Origin: Acidipila rosea
GTDB lineage: Bacteria > Acidobacteriota > Terriglobia > Terriglobales > Acidobacteriaceae
Direction of reading: 5' to 3'
Assembly (NCBI RefSeq): GCF_004339725.1
Contig: NZ_SMGK01000006.1
Location: 186,001-250,000, forward strand
DNA: 64,000 nucleotides
Below are positions 8,408 to 20,175 of the stretch, piece after piece. Below the pieces are notes generated by a model that searched no databases, was not told the DNA's origin, and saw only the letters and a list, made by a program, of their open reading frames with translations. Each line of letters begins with the position of its first letter. Position 1 is the first letter of the stretch. The translations under genes and the position numbers were made by a program.

Positions 8408-9751
8408 ATGACCGACTCATCGACCATGTCTTTTCCCGTGACCACGATCGCCTCTATCGGCGCGCATGAGGGCCAGACCGTTACCCTGCGCGGATGGCTT
8501 TATAACCTGAGAGAGAGTGGCAAGCTGCTCTTCCCCATCTTTCGTGATGGAACCGGGACGATCCAGGGCATCGTGCCCAAGGCGGCGGTGACGCCCGAGA
8601 CCTTCGATACGGTGCGAAACCTGACCCAGGAATCGAGCGTAATCGTGACGGGGAAGGTTCGCGCCGACAAGCGCGCTCCCAGCGGGTATGAGCTCGATGT
8701 GGAAAAGGTCGAGGTCATCCAGCGTGTGCCGGAGGAGGCGCCATTCCCGATTTCCCTGAAGGAACACGGTACAGATTTTCTGATGGAGCACCGGCATCTG
8801 TGGATACGCACGCCGCGACAGTCCGCGATCCTGCGTATTCGCGCAGAGATCATCAAGGCGGCTCGCGACTTTCTCGATGACAATGGCTTCACGCTGACCG
8901 ATCCGCCGATCCTTACACCGGCGGCATGCGAAGGCACCAGCACGCTCTTCCCGGTCGACTATTTTGGCGATGAGGCGTTTTTGACCCAGAGCGGTCAGCT
9001 TTACATCGAGAGCACGGCGCTTGCGCTGGGCAAGGTCTATAGTTTTGGGCCGACCTTTCGTGCTGAGAAGTCAAAGACCCGCCGTCACCTGACCGAGTTC
9101 TGGATGGTGGAGCCGGAGATGGCCTATGCGGGGCTCGACGATCTGATGGTGCTGGCCGAAGAGTTCATCAGCTTTATTGTCGACCGGGTGCTGACGCGCC
9201 GTGCTGCTGATATGAAGGTGATCGGGCGCGACATCACCAAGCTCGAGACTATTAAGGCTCCCTTCCCGCGTCTTCGCTATGACGATGCTGTGGCCATGCT
9301 GAACGAGGCACACGCCAAAGGGCTTATCGAGCATCCGTTCGAATATGGCAATGACTTCGGCTCACCGGATGAAACCTATCTCTCCTCACAATTCGATCGT
9401 CCTGTGATGGTTCACCGTTACCCCGCGAACGTGAAGGCTTTCTACATGGAGCCGGACCCGGTTGAGCCGAAATATGCGCTCTGCGTGGATGTTCTGGCGC
9501 CGGAGGGCTATGGCGAGATCATCGGGGGATCTCAGCGTATTGCCTCCTATGAGCTGCTTAAACAGCGGATCGAGGAGCACAAGCTGCCGATTGAGGCCTT
9601 CCAGTGGTACCTTGATCTGCGGCGGTATGGTTCAGTGCCACACTCCGGCTTCGGCATGGGCATCGAGCGTGCCGTGGCGTGGATATGCGGCCTCGACCAT
9701 GTGAGGGAGACGATTCCCTTCGCACGTACGCTGAACCGGATGTATCCGTAA
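8408..9751 (+). CDS. asnS: Asparaginyl-tRNA synthetase
   Basis: This is a class II aminoacyl-tRNA synthetase that charges tRNA-Asn in the cytoplasm. The ATG at 8408 is chosen because AGCAGGA lies about 5 bases before it; an upstream ATG at 8375 adds 11 residues with no family resemblance. The N-terminal OB fold begins [20 protein letters not shown]. Motif 2 reads [20 protein letters not shown] and motif 3 [16 protein letters not shown]. The segment [19 protein letters not shown] precedes motif 2. The length of 447 residues is normal. The C-terminus RTLNRMYP resembles the branch of AsnS close to archaeal AspRS. Whether the cell also makes Asn-tRNA by amidation cannot be seen from this window. 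Confidence 0.93.
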   Translation: MTDSSTMSFPVTTIASIGAHEGQTVTLRGWLYNLRESGKLLFPIFRDGTGTIQGIVPKAAVTPETFDTVRNLTQESSVIVTGKVRADKRAPSGYELDVEKVEVIQRVPEEAPFPISLKEHGTDFLMEHRHLWIRTPRQSAILRIRAEIIKAARDFLDDNGFTLTDPPILTPAACEGTSTLFPVDYFGDEAFLTQSGQLYIESTALALGKVYSFGPTFRAEKSKTRRHLTEFWMVEPEMAYAGLDDLMVLAEEFISFIVDRVLTRRAADMKVIGRDITKLETIKAPFPRLRYDDAVAMLNEAHAKGLIEHPFEYGNDFGSPDETYLSSQFDRPVMVHRYPANVKAFYMEPDPVEPKYALCVDVLAPEGYGEIIGGSQRIASYELLKQRIEEHKLPIEAFQWYLDLRRYGSVPHSGFGMGIERAVAWICGLDHVRETIPFARTLNRMYP

Positions 9752-9775
9752 ACCGAGAGAGACCTGAAAGATTTT

Positions 9776-10780
9776 ATGTCCAAAGCAAGTGAACTGCTGG
9801 CAACAGAGAAAGCAATGACAACAGGCAGCGCGATGGGACCTTTTTACAGCGGCGTCCAATCGCTGCCGCCGCGTCGAATCCGTTTGATCGGTGTCCCCCT
9901 CGACCTGGGAGCATCGCGGCGCGGAGTCGATATGGGGCCGTCGGCGGTCCGGGTGGCCGGGCTGGAGGCTCGGCTGGAAGCGCTGGGTCATGTAGTCACC
10001 GATGGCGGCAACATCAGCGTCGCCATTGCGGAGACGAAGACGGTGGGAGAGCAGAATGCCCGCTACCTGAAGGAGATTACCGAGACCTGTACCAAGGCTG
10101 CGGAAATGGTCGTCAAGACCCTTGAGGAAGGAATGACTCCGGTGATTCTGGGCGGCGACCACTCGGTTGCAGCAGGCAGCGTCTCAGGGGTGGCGGAGTT
10201 CTACCGGCGCCAGCATCAGAAGATAGGCCTGATCTGGATCGACGCACATTCGGACATCAATACGCCAGCCTCATCCCCCTCGGGCAATGTGCATGGAATG
10301 CCTCTGGCGGCGCTGCTGGGGCTGGAGCCGGCTTCGCTCGCGAATATCTTCGGCTGGTCGCCAAAAGTAGCGCCTGAAAATACGGTGCTGGTTGGGGTGC
10401 GAGATATCGATGCGACGGAGAAGGAAAACATCAAGCGAGCCGGGGTGACCGAGGTCTACACGATGCGCGATATCGATGAGCGCGGCATGCGCACCGTGAT
10501 GGAAGAGGCGCTGCGAGCAGCGGGACGCGGAACTGCGGGCTACCACGTATCGCTGGACATGGACTGGATCGATCCGGAAGATGCGCCCGGAGTGGGCACG
10601 CCCGTACGCGGGGGAGCTACCTACCGCGAAGCACACCTAGCGATGGAGATCATCGCCGATCACGGCCGCATGTTGAGCTTTGAGATTGTAGAGGTCAACC
10701 CGGTGATCGATGAGCACAACCGCACAGCAGATCTGGCGGTTGAGCTTATCTCATCGGCGTTTGGGAAGAAGATTCTCTAA
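9776..10780 (+). CDS. rocF: Arginase
   Basis: This enzyme hydrolyses L-arginine to ornithine and urea with a binuclear manganese centre. The 334 residues show all family metal motifs: GGDHS with His129, DAHSD at 156-160, NVHG at 171-174 and SLDMDWIDP from 259. EVNP follows in the C-terminal part. The SGNVHGMP and WIDPEDAPGVGTPVRGG contexts favour arginase over agmatinase. A leader of about 30 residues precedes the fold (RRIRLIGVPLDLGASRRG). The gene starts 25 bases after asnS and may be co-transcribed with it. No ornithine-using gene lies nearby. Confidence is high. Confidence 0.9.
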   Translation: MSKASELLATEKAMTTGSAMGPFYSGVQSLPPRRIRLIGVPLDLGASRRGVDMGPSAVRVAGLEARLEALGHVVTDGGNISVAIAETKTVGEQNARYLKEITETCTKAAEMVVKTLEEGMTPVILGGDHSVAAGSVSGVAEFYRRQHQKIGLIWIDAHSDINTPASSPSGNVHGMPLAALLGLEPASLANIFGWSPKVAPENTVLVGVRDIDATEKENIKRAGVTEVYTMRDIDERGMRTVMEEALRAAGRGTAGYHVSLDMDWIDPEDAPGVGTPVRGGATYREAHLAMEIIADHGRMLSFEIVEVNPVIDEHNRTADLAVELISSAFGKKIL

Positions 10781-10786
10781 ACCGGA

Positions 10787-11017
10787 TCAGGCAGCCGGGG
10801 CGGTCAAAGGGATATCGATGGGCTGCAGGGGCTTGAGCTCCGGCAGTCCTACTTCAAGATATTTCCCGGAAGCGACCTCTGTGAGCACCCGGTTCGCGGT
10901 GTCTTCAGTGCGCGTCGCCGTGATGTGCAGCCTTCTGACGGCTCGCATTGTGACTGTAGCGAGCAGAAACCGATTTTGAATTCGTATACCTGCGGAGTAA
11001 ACCAGAAAAGAGCGCAT
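10787..11017 (-). CDS. Possible small protein of unknown function
   Basis: A 76-residue frame on the minus strand, ending 6 bases beyond the arginase stop. GAGG lies 5 bases before the ATG at 11017. An internal ATG would give a 53-residue form beginning MRAVRRLHITATRTED. The composition looks protein-like (basic helix, then an LPELKPLQPIDIPL tail), and it fills an otherwise empty 345-base gap. I recognise no family, and chance occurrence cannot be excluded. Confidence 0.35.
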   Translation of the reverse strand: MRSFLVYSAGIRIQNRFLLATVTMRAVRRLHITATRTEDTANRVLTEVASGKYLEVGLPELKPLQPIDIPLTAPAA

Positions 11018-11125
11018 TGAGACCTCATCTCGTTTGGCTGTGTTGCCGTTGTTTAAAGGACGGACAAGGTCTTGCTGCAGCTGAAAGCAGAAGAGTTGAA
11101 CGCGTTTTTCACCTGAGAGCCAGCG

Positions 11126-11653
11126 TCAGGCAGCGCTGCGTACCGATCTCTGGGCGGCAAGCCTCGAGGCTGCCTCCGGAAGACCATAGGCTAATCCTGC
11201 AACAAGAGCTGTCGAGAGCAGATCATTGCGATAGAAAGGCAGGGCGGCTGCGTAGCAGGTAGCCAGACCGGAGAGAGTGTGCGGATAGAGCAGCGATCCT
11301 ATCCAGACGGCGTAGTTGCTGATCGCGAAAAAGGATGTAGAGGCCAGGAGCACTGCGCCACCTACCCGTGCAGGGGAGGGGCGGCCACGCAACATGAGAT
11401 GGCCCAGGATAACCACCGCGGCATACCAGGTCCAGGTCAGGAGGTAGTCCTGCGCGTGGAAGGAATAGCCATAGGCAAAGGTGGTGAGATAGTAGTCCGT
11501 CGCGGCCATCAGCAGCACCGGAATCCAGGCCTGGCGCAGAGGACGACGTCCGCCGAAGAAGAGCAGCCCTCCGCCAACGGCGGTAAAGTTCAACCAGGAG
11601 TGCGGCATGATGCGGCTGAAGACAGCTGCCAGAATCAGGAGATATGCAGACAT
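11126..11653 (-). CDS. DUF6580-family integral membrane protein
   Basis: A 175-residue inner-membrane protein with about five hydrophobic segments. The family pattern is visible. A HSWLNFTAVGGGLLFFGG segment comes first, then YYLTTFAYGYSF, then SFFAISNYAVWIGSLLYPHT, then LATCYAAALPFYRNDLL. That last region is the conserved part of this uncharacterised family, which often lies near cobalamin or metal genes. No such context is present here. The next gene on the same strand starts about 100 bases upstream. The family call is fairly firm; the function is unknown. Confidence 0.8.
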   Translation of the reverse strand: MSAYLLILAAVFSRIMPHSWLNFTAVGGGLLFFGGRRPLRQAWIPVLLMAATDYYLTTFAYGYSFHAQDYLLTWTWYAAVVILGHLMLRGRPSPARVGGAVLLASTSFFAISNYAVWIGSLLYPHTLSGLATCYAAALPFYRNDLLSTALVAGLAYGLPEAASRLAAQRSVRSAA

Positions 11654-11760
11654 TACACCCTCACCTTACTATTCTACCCGCATTCCCCTCAGATGGCAGA
11701 GCGAAGACGAAGTGTCAGACGGAAAAGTGACTTGTCCGGTTGAATGAGGCTCCCAGGCGG

Positions 11761-15010
<3,250 letters not shown>

Positions 15011-15026
15011 CCCTGCAGGATAGGTA

Positions 15027-15536
15027 TCAGGCTGCTCTCGTTGCCTCGGGATTCCGCTCATGAGAGACCTTGGTAAGGATTTCGTCAGCGTGCTTCTCCT
15101 CGTCCAGTGTCTTCTGGAGCAGGGTAGCTGCCTGGGTTTCTCCTAGCAGCTTTGCCCAGTCGCGGGCTGAGCCGTAGGACGCCATTTCAAAGTGCTCGAC
15201 TTTTTGAGCAGCTGCAATGATGCCAGCGTCGCGAACGGCATCATCATTGGCGGCCTTGATTGTTGTCTCGCCGGAGCTGATGAGTGCGGCGGTAACGGCA
15301 CACTTCTTGTCGTCGGCATCGCCGGTCTGATCTTTCAGAATCTGCTGGACGCGACGAACATGCTCCTCAGTTTCACGAAGGTGGGTTTCAAGAGCTTTCT
15401 TCAGCTGCATATCAGTTGCGGCATCGGCCATCTTGGGCAGTGCCTTGGTGATCTGCTCTTCCATCGAAAGCATGTACTTGAGTTGTGTTGTGTAGAGCGA
15501 ACGTAGATCGTCTATATTGCCTGCAAACAGGGCCAT
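15027..15536 (-). CDS. DUF892 (YciE/YciF-like) ferritin-like protein
   Basis: A 169-residue helical protein of the ferritin-like DUF892 family. The family signature is clear: LRSLYTTQLKYMLSMEEQI, then LKKALETHLRETEEHVRRV, then KVEHFEMASYGSARDWAKLL, then TLDEEKHADEIL. The four Glu/His-containing helices could carry a di-iron site. E. coli YciE and YciF are linked to stress and stationary phase, so a stress role is plausible. AGAGGA lies 7 bases before the ATG. It stands alone between ligA and hslU, convergent with ligA. Confidence 0.9.
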   Translation of the reverse strand: MALFAGNIDDLRSLYTTQLKYMLSMEEQITKALPKMADAATDMQLKKALETHLRETEEHVRRVQQILKDQTGDADDKKCAVTAALISSGETTIKAANDDAVRDAGIIAAAQKVEHFEMASYGSARDWAKLLGETQAATLLQKTLDEEKHADEILTKVSHERNPEATRAA

Positions 15537-15631
15537 GGGAATATCCTCTAGGAGAGTAATAACTCTTCCGTTACTCCATAGGAAGCCTGTTGGCCCTGTA
15601 GCTGTTGCCGCGATTTTGATTCTTTACAGAA

Positions 15632-17182
15632 TTAAAGAATGTATCGCGAGAGATCCTGATCTTTCACGATGGAGGCAACCATCTGGCGTACGTACTCAGG
15701 GTCAATAACAACCACCTTTTCCATGCCGGTGGCTGTTTCACGCTCCACAACAGGAAGAGGAGTGACAGCACCGTATTCGCTGGCTACCGCAGCAAGATCA
15801 ATTACGTTGCCCTCGCTCCGCGGAGCCTTAGTCAGGTCAGGGGCGAGAAAGCTGATCTCGTCGAGGACGCGCTCCATGATGGTATGCAGACGACGTGCGC
15901 CAATGTTCTCTGTCGTTTCATTGACCCGGAAAGCAAATTGAGCCATCTCTGCGAGTGCATCGCGGGTGAACTCCAGCTTCAGCCCTTCTGTCTCGAGCAG
16001 TGCTGTGTATTGCTTGGTAAGCGAGGACTTGGGCTCGGTCAGAATACGGATGAAATCTTCCACCGTGAGCGATTGCAGTTCGACGCGGATGGGGAAGCGC
16101 CCCTGCAGCTCAGGGATGAGGTCACTGGGCTTGGATACGTGAAACGCTCCCGCGGCGATGAACAGGATGTGATCCGTCCGCACCATGCCGTAGCGGGTGT
16201 TGACGGTCGTACCCTCGACGATCGGGAGTATGTCGCGCTGGACGCCTTCACGCGAAATATCAGGACCATGGCCGCCTTCGCGACCGGCGATTTTATCAAT
16301 CTCATCGAGGAAGACGATGCCCGAATTCTCCACGCGCTCGACTGCGATACGCGTCACCTGGTCCATGTCGACAAGGCGGCCTTCTTCTTCCTGTACGAGG
16401 TATTCGAAAGCCTCGGCGACTTTCATCTTGCGCTTTTTGGTGCGCTGCCCGAAGAGGCTGGGAAGGACATCCTTGAGATTGATGTCCATCTCCTCGACAC
16501 CCTGATTCGAGATGATTTCAAACGACGGGGCATTGCGCTCGCGAACGTCAATCTCGACCGTTCGGTCGTCGAGCTTGCCCTCGCGAAACTGCTGCCGCAG
16601 TTTTTCCCGGGTGCGTTGATGACTCTCATTGCCGGGCGATGGGAAAGCAATTGTGTTGTTGTTGCTGACCTCAGTGGCCGGCGCTGCAGGGGCAGATGCG
16701 GCAGGGGTGGGCGCAGGCGTCGGCGGCGGTAGAAGCAGGTCGAGAAGGCGCTCCTCTGCATTGAGCTCAGCCTTATCCTCAACCTCTTCAAGCTTTTCTT
16801 CGCGCACCATTTCGATGGCTATCTCGACGAGGTCGCGCACGATCGATTCCACATCGCGGCCTACATAGCCGACCTCGGTAAATTTAGAGGCTTCGACCTT
16901 GAGAAAGGGGGAGTTGGTGAGCTTCGCGAGGCGGCGTGCAATCTCCGTTTTGCCCACGCCGGTCGGCCCGATCATGATGATGTTCTTGGGCATGATGTCA
17001 TCGGCGATATCGGGCGGCAGCTTCTGCCGGCGCATGCGGTTGCGCAGCGCTATTGCGACGGCGCGCTTGGCCGCCTTCTGGCCGACGACATATTTATCGA
17101 GCTCGGCGACGATTTCGCGCGGGGTAAGGTCATCAAGCGCGAGTTCCTGATCTTCCGTGGTGCCGGGTAAATAAATGGCCAT
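15632..17182 (-). CDS. hslU: HslU, ATPase subunit of the HslVU protease
   Basis: This AAA+ unfoldase feeds substrates into HslV. The ATG at 17182 follows AAGGA by 10 bases and gives 516 residues; the 37 residues upstream in frame are not conserved. Walker A GPTGVGKT is at 72-79 and Walker B is in [11 protein letters not shown]. The C-terminus DLSRYIL matches the tail that inserts into HslV and activates it. The I domain is long: a Pro/Ala-rich stretch and a Ser/Asn stretch (from about residue 155) raise the length above the roughly 440-460 of enterobacterial HslU. The gene follows hslV by 28 bases and is surely co-transcribed with it. Confidence 0.96.
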   Translation of the reverse strand: MAIYLPGTTEDQELALDDLTPREIVAELDKYVVGQKAAKRAVAIALRNRMRRQKLPPDIADDIMPKNIIMIGPTGVGKTEIARRLAKLTNSPFLKVEASKFTEVGYVGRDVESIVRDLVEIAIEMVREEKLEEVEDKAELNAEERLLDLLLPPPTPAPTPAASAPAAPATEVSNNNTIAFPSPGNESHQRTREKLRQQFREGKLDDRTVEIDVRERNAPSFEIISNQGVEEMDINLKDVLPSLFGQRTKKRKMKVAEAFEYLVQEEEGRLVDMDQVTRIAVERVENSGIVFLDEIDKIAGREGGHGPDISREGVQRDILPIVEGTTVNTRYGMVRTDHILFIAAGAFHVSKPSDLIPELQGRFPIRVELQSLTVEDFIRILTEPKSSLTKQYTALLETEGLKLEFTRDALAEMAQFAFRVNETTENIGARRLHTIMERVLDEISFLAPDLTKAPRSEGNVIDLAAVASEYGAVTPLPVVERETATGMEKVVVIDPEYVRQMVASIVKDQDLSRYIL

Positions 17183-17210
17183 GAACGCCTGTTCCTTCCG
17201 GGGGCTGTTT

Positions 17211-17825
17211 TTAAGCGTGCAGCTCTTCGAGGGTGATCTGCTCGTTGGTGTAAATGCAGATCTGTCCGGCGATGTGCAGGGATTTTTCGGCAATCTCGCG
17301 CGCGCTGAGTTGCGTGTTCTCCATCAGTGCACGCGCCGCGGCGAGCGCATAGGATCCGCCACTGCCGATGGTCGCTATGCCCTCATCGGGCTCAATTACG
17401 TCGCCGGAGCCGCTGAGGAGAAAAGTCTGATGCGGATCGGAGACAACGAGCAGAGCCTCAAGGTTGCGAAGCATCTTGTCGGTGCGCCACTCCTTAGCCA
17501 GCTCGACGGCAGAGCGGCCAAGATTGCCGGCGTACTGCTCAAGCTTTGCCTCGAAACGGCTGAAGAGGGAAAATGCATCCGCAGTAGAGCCGGCGAAGCC
17601 CGCGAGAATCTTATCCTGATAGAGACGGCGTATCTTGCGCGCGGAGTGCTTGATGACGGTTTCGCCGAGCGTGACCTGTCCGTCGGCGGCCATGGCTACG
17701 CTGCCGTTGCGGCGCACGCAGATGACGGTGGTGGAGCGGATGCGCCTGAGGCCTGTGCTCGGGTCAGAATGGGAGGCTGAGATACCGCCCCGCTGAGTAG
17801 CGGGAGAAGACTTTCGTTTCGACAT
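17211..17825 (-). CDS. hslV: HslV, proteolytic subunit with a 31-residue leader
   Basis: This threonine protease forms the core of the HslVU complex. From residue 32 the sequence follows the family closely: [20 protein letters not shown], then [20 protein letters not shown], then [19 protein letters not shown] and [14 protein letters not shown] segments. In most bacteria the catalytic threonine is residue 2. Here Thr32 aligns with it and is preceded by MSKRKSS...GLRRIRS. No start codon lies just before Thr32, so a 31-residue propeptide must be cleaved, or the N-terminus works differently. It is the first gene of the hslVU unit. The identity is firm; only the leader is unusual. Confidence 0.95.
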   Translation of the reverse strand: MSKRKSSPATQRGGISASHSDPSTGLRRIRSTTVICVRRNGSVAMAADGQVTLGETVIKHSARKIRRLYQDKILAGFAGSTADAFSLFSRFEAKLEQYAGNLGRSAVELAKEWRTDKMLRNLEALLVVSDPHQTFLLSGSGDVIEPDEGIATIGSGGSYALAAARALMENTQLSAREIAEKSLHIAGQICIYTNEQITLEELHA

Positions 17826-18141
17826 GCTTATTAGAAGTATACCGCTCCAGAGCCTTCAGCGAGAGGCCGCTGCCTCTGCTTTACACTCGCAGATTCGGGA
17901 GGATCCAATGGGCAAGCAGTCAATGTCTCTCATCGGCTCCGATCCCGGACGAAGGCCGCCCAGCGTTGCCATCCTAAGGCAAGTTGCTGATTTTGCGGGC
18001 GTCGATGCATCTGGTCGGACTGCTGTTTGCAAGTCGTCCTACAGGGGAAGCCGAAGAGGTGCCACCAAAGGCATTGTGCGCTGCTCCAAGAGAGTATTTT
18101 CCATCTATACTCGTTTGCATAGCCGCCGACGGACAAAATAG
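17826..18141. other. Spacer upstream of hslV without convincing gene
   Basis: This 316-base stretch separates the divergent hslV and the gene at 18142. Open frames exist on both strands (17824-18141 plus, 17930-18157 minus), but they mirror each other, lack good ribosome sites and are rich in Arg/Ser or Trp/Cys without any family pattern. It presumably holds the hslVU promoter. I see no RNA gene. Confidence 0.5.
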
Positions 18142-18624
18142 ATGACCGGTCTATCATTACGCGATCCTCAACTGCTCGGAACGCTCCTCGCCGCCGGGCT
18201 CTGTATCGGTGGAATTGCTGCTTATGTTGCTCTACGCAAAGCTCCTGATGAAGCCGAACTGGAGCGCCAGCGCCGGATGGAACTGGTGCAGGGAGGACGC
18301 ATCATCGACGGCACGGTGATCGATATCTCCGACCTCGATGAGCAGGAGAGTGGACGAGCCGGCGGGCTGCAGCTGATCCTCTATCAGTACGAAATAGCGG
18401 GAGTGGTCTACGAGTGCTCCCAGGACGTTACTTCCCTCAAGGAACACCTTGATATTCACCAATGCCGCATTGGGTTTCCGGCGTCGGTCCGCTATGACAC
18501 GCACCGGCCGGAGAACTCGATCATCGTGGCGGAGGGTTGGAGCGGCCTGAGGGATACGGCCAATTCAGTTCCTATCCGGCGCACACCGCGGCGGCCCAGA
18601 GTAAAAGCTGCGCCGTTTCTCTAG
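18142..18624 (+). CDS. Membrane-anchored protein of unknown function
   Basis: A 160-residue protein with one N-terminal membrane segment (LLGTLLAAGLCIGGIAAYVAL). It is followed by a charged linker (DEAELERQRRMEL) and a small beta-rich domain, and ends in a basic tail (RRTPRRPRVKAAP). The domain reads GRIIDGTVIDIS, YQYEIAGVVYECSQDV, then VRYDTHRPENSII. This resembles DUF3592-type domains, where a short extracytoplasmic module carries a YDP-like turn, but the match is by eye only. The next gene, a metal exporter, starts 20 bases later, so the two may be co-transcribed. Confidence 0.65.
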   Translation: MTGLSLRDPQLLGTLLAAGLCIGGIAAYVALRKAPDEAELERQRRMELVQGGRIIDGTVIDISDLDEQESGRAGGLQLILYQYEIAGVVYECSQDVTSLKEHLDIHQCRIGFPASVRYDTHRPENSIIVAEGWSGLRDTANSVPIRRTPRRPRVKAAPFL

Positions 18625-18644
18625 GCCCGCTATACACTGATTAC

Positions 18645-19598
18645 ATGCATGTTCACGGCGCGCCGACTGAGCGTATGAAGCGGGTACTGCGCCTCTCCGT
18701 GGTGGCGACTCTTGCTTATGTGGTGCTTACGCTGGTGGCAGGACTGCGTGCCCATTCGCTGGCTTTGATCTCGGAGGCGGGCCACAACGCATCTGACGCC
18801 CTCGCGCTTCTGCTCTCCTTCGTCGCGGTGTATTTCCAGGGGCGGCCAGCAACAGATACCAAGACCTTCGGCTACCAGCGCGCCGGCGTATTGGCTGCCT
18901 TCCTCAATGCCCTGGCGCTGATCTTCATCGCTGTCTGGATCGTGATCGAAGCAGTGCACCGGCTGGGCTCGCCCGAAACGGTGCAGCCGCGCATCATGAT
19001 GATCGTGGCGACTGCCGGCGTGGTGATGAATGGCGTGATTGCCGCCTTCCTCTGGAAGTCGAGCGGAGACGTGAATATCCGTTCCGTCTTCATTCACATG
19101 CTGGGCGATACTCTGTCGACGGCGGCGGTGATTGCCGGCGGCGCAGCAATCCTGCTTACAGGCCTGCACTGGATTGATCCATTACTGTCACTCCTCATTG
19201 CGGCTTTGGTTCTCTGGTCCTCTATCGGTATCGTCCGTGAAACCCTGAATATCCTGCTCGAGGGCACGCCCGGTGGACTCTCTCTGCAGGAAATACGGGA
19301 TTCACTCGCCACCATTCAAGGTGTCGAAGATATACACGATCTCCATGTGTGGAGCCTCGGTTCGCAGACACGGGCCTTGGCTACCCATGTGACTATTGCC
19401 GACATTCCTCCTTCAGCCAGTGCCCAGATTCTTGAGCAAATCAAGGCAATGCTGCGGGACAAGTTCCACATCAATCACACCACAATTCAGTTTGAGAATG
19501 TGGAGTGTGAAGTCGTTCACGGATGCGTGATGGCCATCGAAGAAGTCTCCGCGCATGGGCATCACCACCATCATCACGGCCACAGCCATTCGCATTAG
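18645..19598 (+). CDS. Cation diffusion facilitator (zinc-type) exporter
   Basis: A 317-residue inner-membrane proton/metal antiporter of the CDF family. The ATG at 18645 starts the natural protein ([17 protein letters not shown]); a longer frame from 18537 overlaps the previous gene. Six membrane helices are visible. The metal-site motifs HNASD in helix 2 and HMLGD in helix 5 are the His/Asp pair of zinc-transporting members. The cytoplasmic domain contains [20 protein letters not shown]. The C-terminus is His-rich ([13 protein letters not shown]), which may buffer zinc or cobalt. Likely substrates are Zn2+, Co2+ or Cd2+. tRNA-Pro follows 49 bases downstream. Confidence 0.92.
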   Translation: MHVHGAPTERMKRVLRLSVVATLAYVVLTLVAGLRAHSLALISEAGHNASDALALLLSFVAVYFQGRPATDTKTFGYQRAGVLAAFLNALALIFIAVWIVIEAVHRLGSPETVQPRIMMIVATAGVVMNGVIAAFLWKSSGDVNIRSVFIHMLGDTLSTAAVIAGGAAILLTGLHWIDPLLSLLIAALVLWSSIGIVRETLNILLEGTPGGLSLQEIRDSLATIQGVEDIHDLHVWSLGSQTRALATHVTIADIPPSASAQILEQIKAMLRDKFHINHTTIQFENVECEVVHGCVMAIEEVSAHGHHHHHHGHSHSH

Positions 19599-19606
19599 CC
19601 GTGAAC

Positions 19607-19636
19607 TTCAGCAGCAGTGGAACCCTGGGGTACAAT
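19607..19636 (+). promoter_or_regulatory. Possible promoter of tRNA-Pro
   Basis: TACAAT at 19631-19636 is a good -10 box placed 10 bases before the tRNA 5' end. The best -35 candidate, TTCAGC at 19607-19612 with 18-base spacing, is weak. Confidence 0.35.
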
Positions 19637-19646
19637 TTGAAAGAGT

Positions 19647-19723
19647 CGGGGCGTAGCGCAGCCTGGTAGCGCATCTGCTTTGGGAGCAGAGGGCCGGGGG
19701 TTCGAATCCCTCCGCCCCGACCA
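19647..19723 (+). tRNA. tRNA-Pro(UGG)
   Basis: A full cloverleaf of 77 nt with encoded CCA. The acceptor stem is CGGGGCG (19647-19653) paired with CGCCCCG (19713-19719). The anticodon stem TCTGC/GCAGA encloses the loop TTTGGGA, giving anticodon TGG. The T arm holds the GGTTCGAATCC core. All stems pair without mismatch. Confidence 0.97.
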
Positions 19724-20175
19724 TCCGAAGAATGAGTTCGTTTACGGTTTGCCTCACAAGCGGGCGGCGGACGCGTAAACAGTGACTCTCTCCAGGAAAT
19801 TCCTACCTAAATGCCACGCTGTTTCGGCTACTTCTCCAAGGGCCATTCCAAGTTTTTTACCTCACCCACCCTGTGAGGAAGTTGCTCTGCCCGTCGCTTC
19901 AGCGCTTCAGCAGTAGAGCGACTGAGGGGGCGCTGCTTTTGTTCCGTCGGCAGTTCTCCCTTTAGCTGTCTTCCTCTTCAGCATCGAGCGGCGCCCCGCG
20001 CGGTCTTCTTGGGGTTGTTCCAGGCATTTTTGGTGGTCGAAGGACATGGCGAGCGTCATTCGTAAGAGAAATTAATATTTCGCTTGCGAAAATGTGTACG
20101 CCAGTCAATAATTTCCTTCACGGAGCCCGGGTAGACATCTATACATCTCAAATTGGGCCCGTTTCGGAGCCAGTC
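19724..20175. other. 452-base non-coding region before the TonB receptor gene
   Basis: No gene with a credible ribosome site or family pattern is seen on either strand. The region holds several small inverted repeats: CCTCAC/GTGAGG near 19860-19878 and TTTCGC/GCGAAA at 20078-20091. It changes from GC-rich to AT-rich in its last 100 bases. It probably contains the receptor promoter and a long leader, with no recognisable riboswitch. Confidence 0.5.
20078..20091. promoter_or_regulatory. Small palindrome upstream of the TonB receptor
   Basis: TTTCGC and GCGAAA are separated by TT, in an AT-rich stretch about 85 bases before the receptor start codon. This is a plausible operator site. No regulator gene adjoins it, so the assignment is speculative. 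Confidence 0.3.

Noticed and set aside
17824..18141. 105-residue plus-strand and 75-residue minus-strand frames upstream of hslV
   Set aside because: They overlap each other, one shares its start with the hslV start region, and neither has a credible ribosome site or family pattern.
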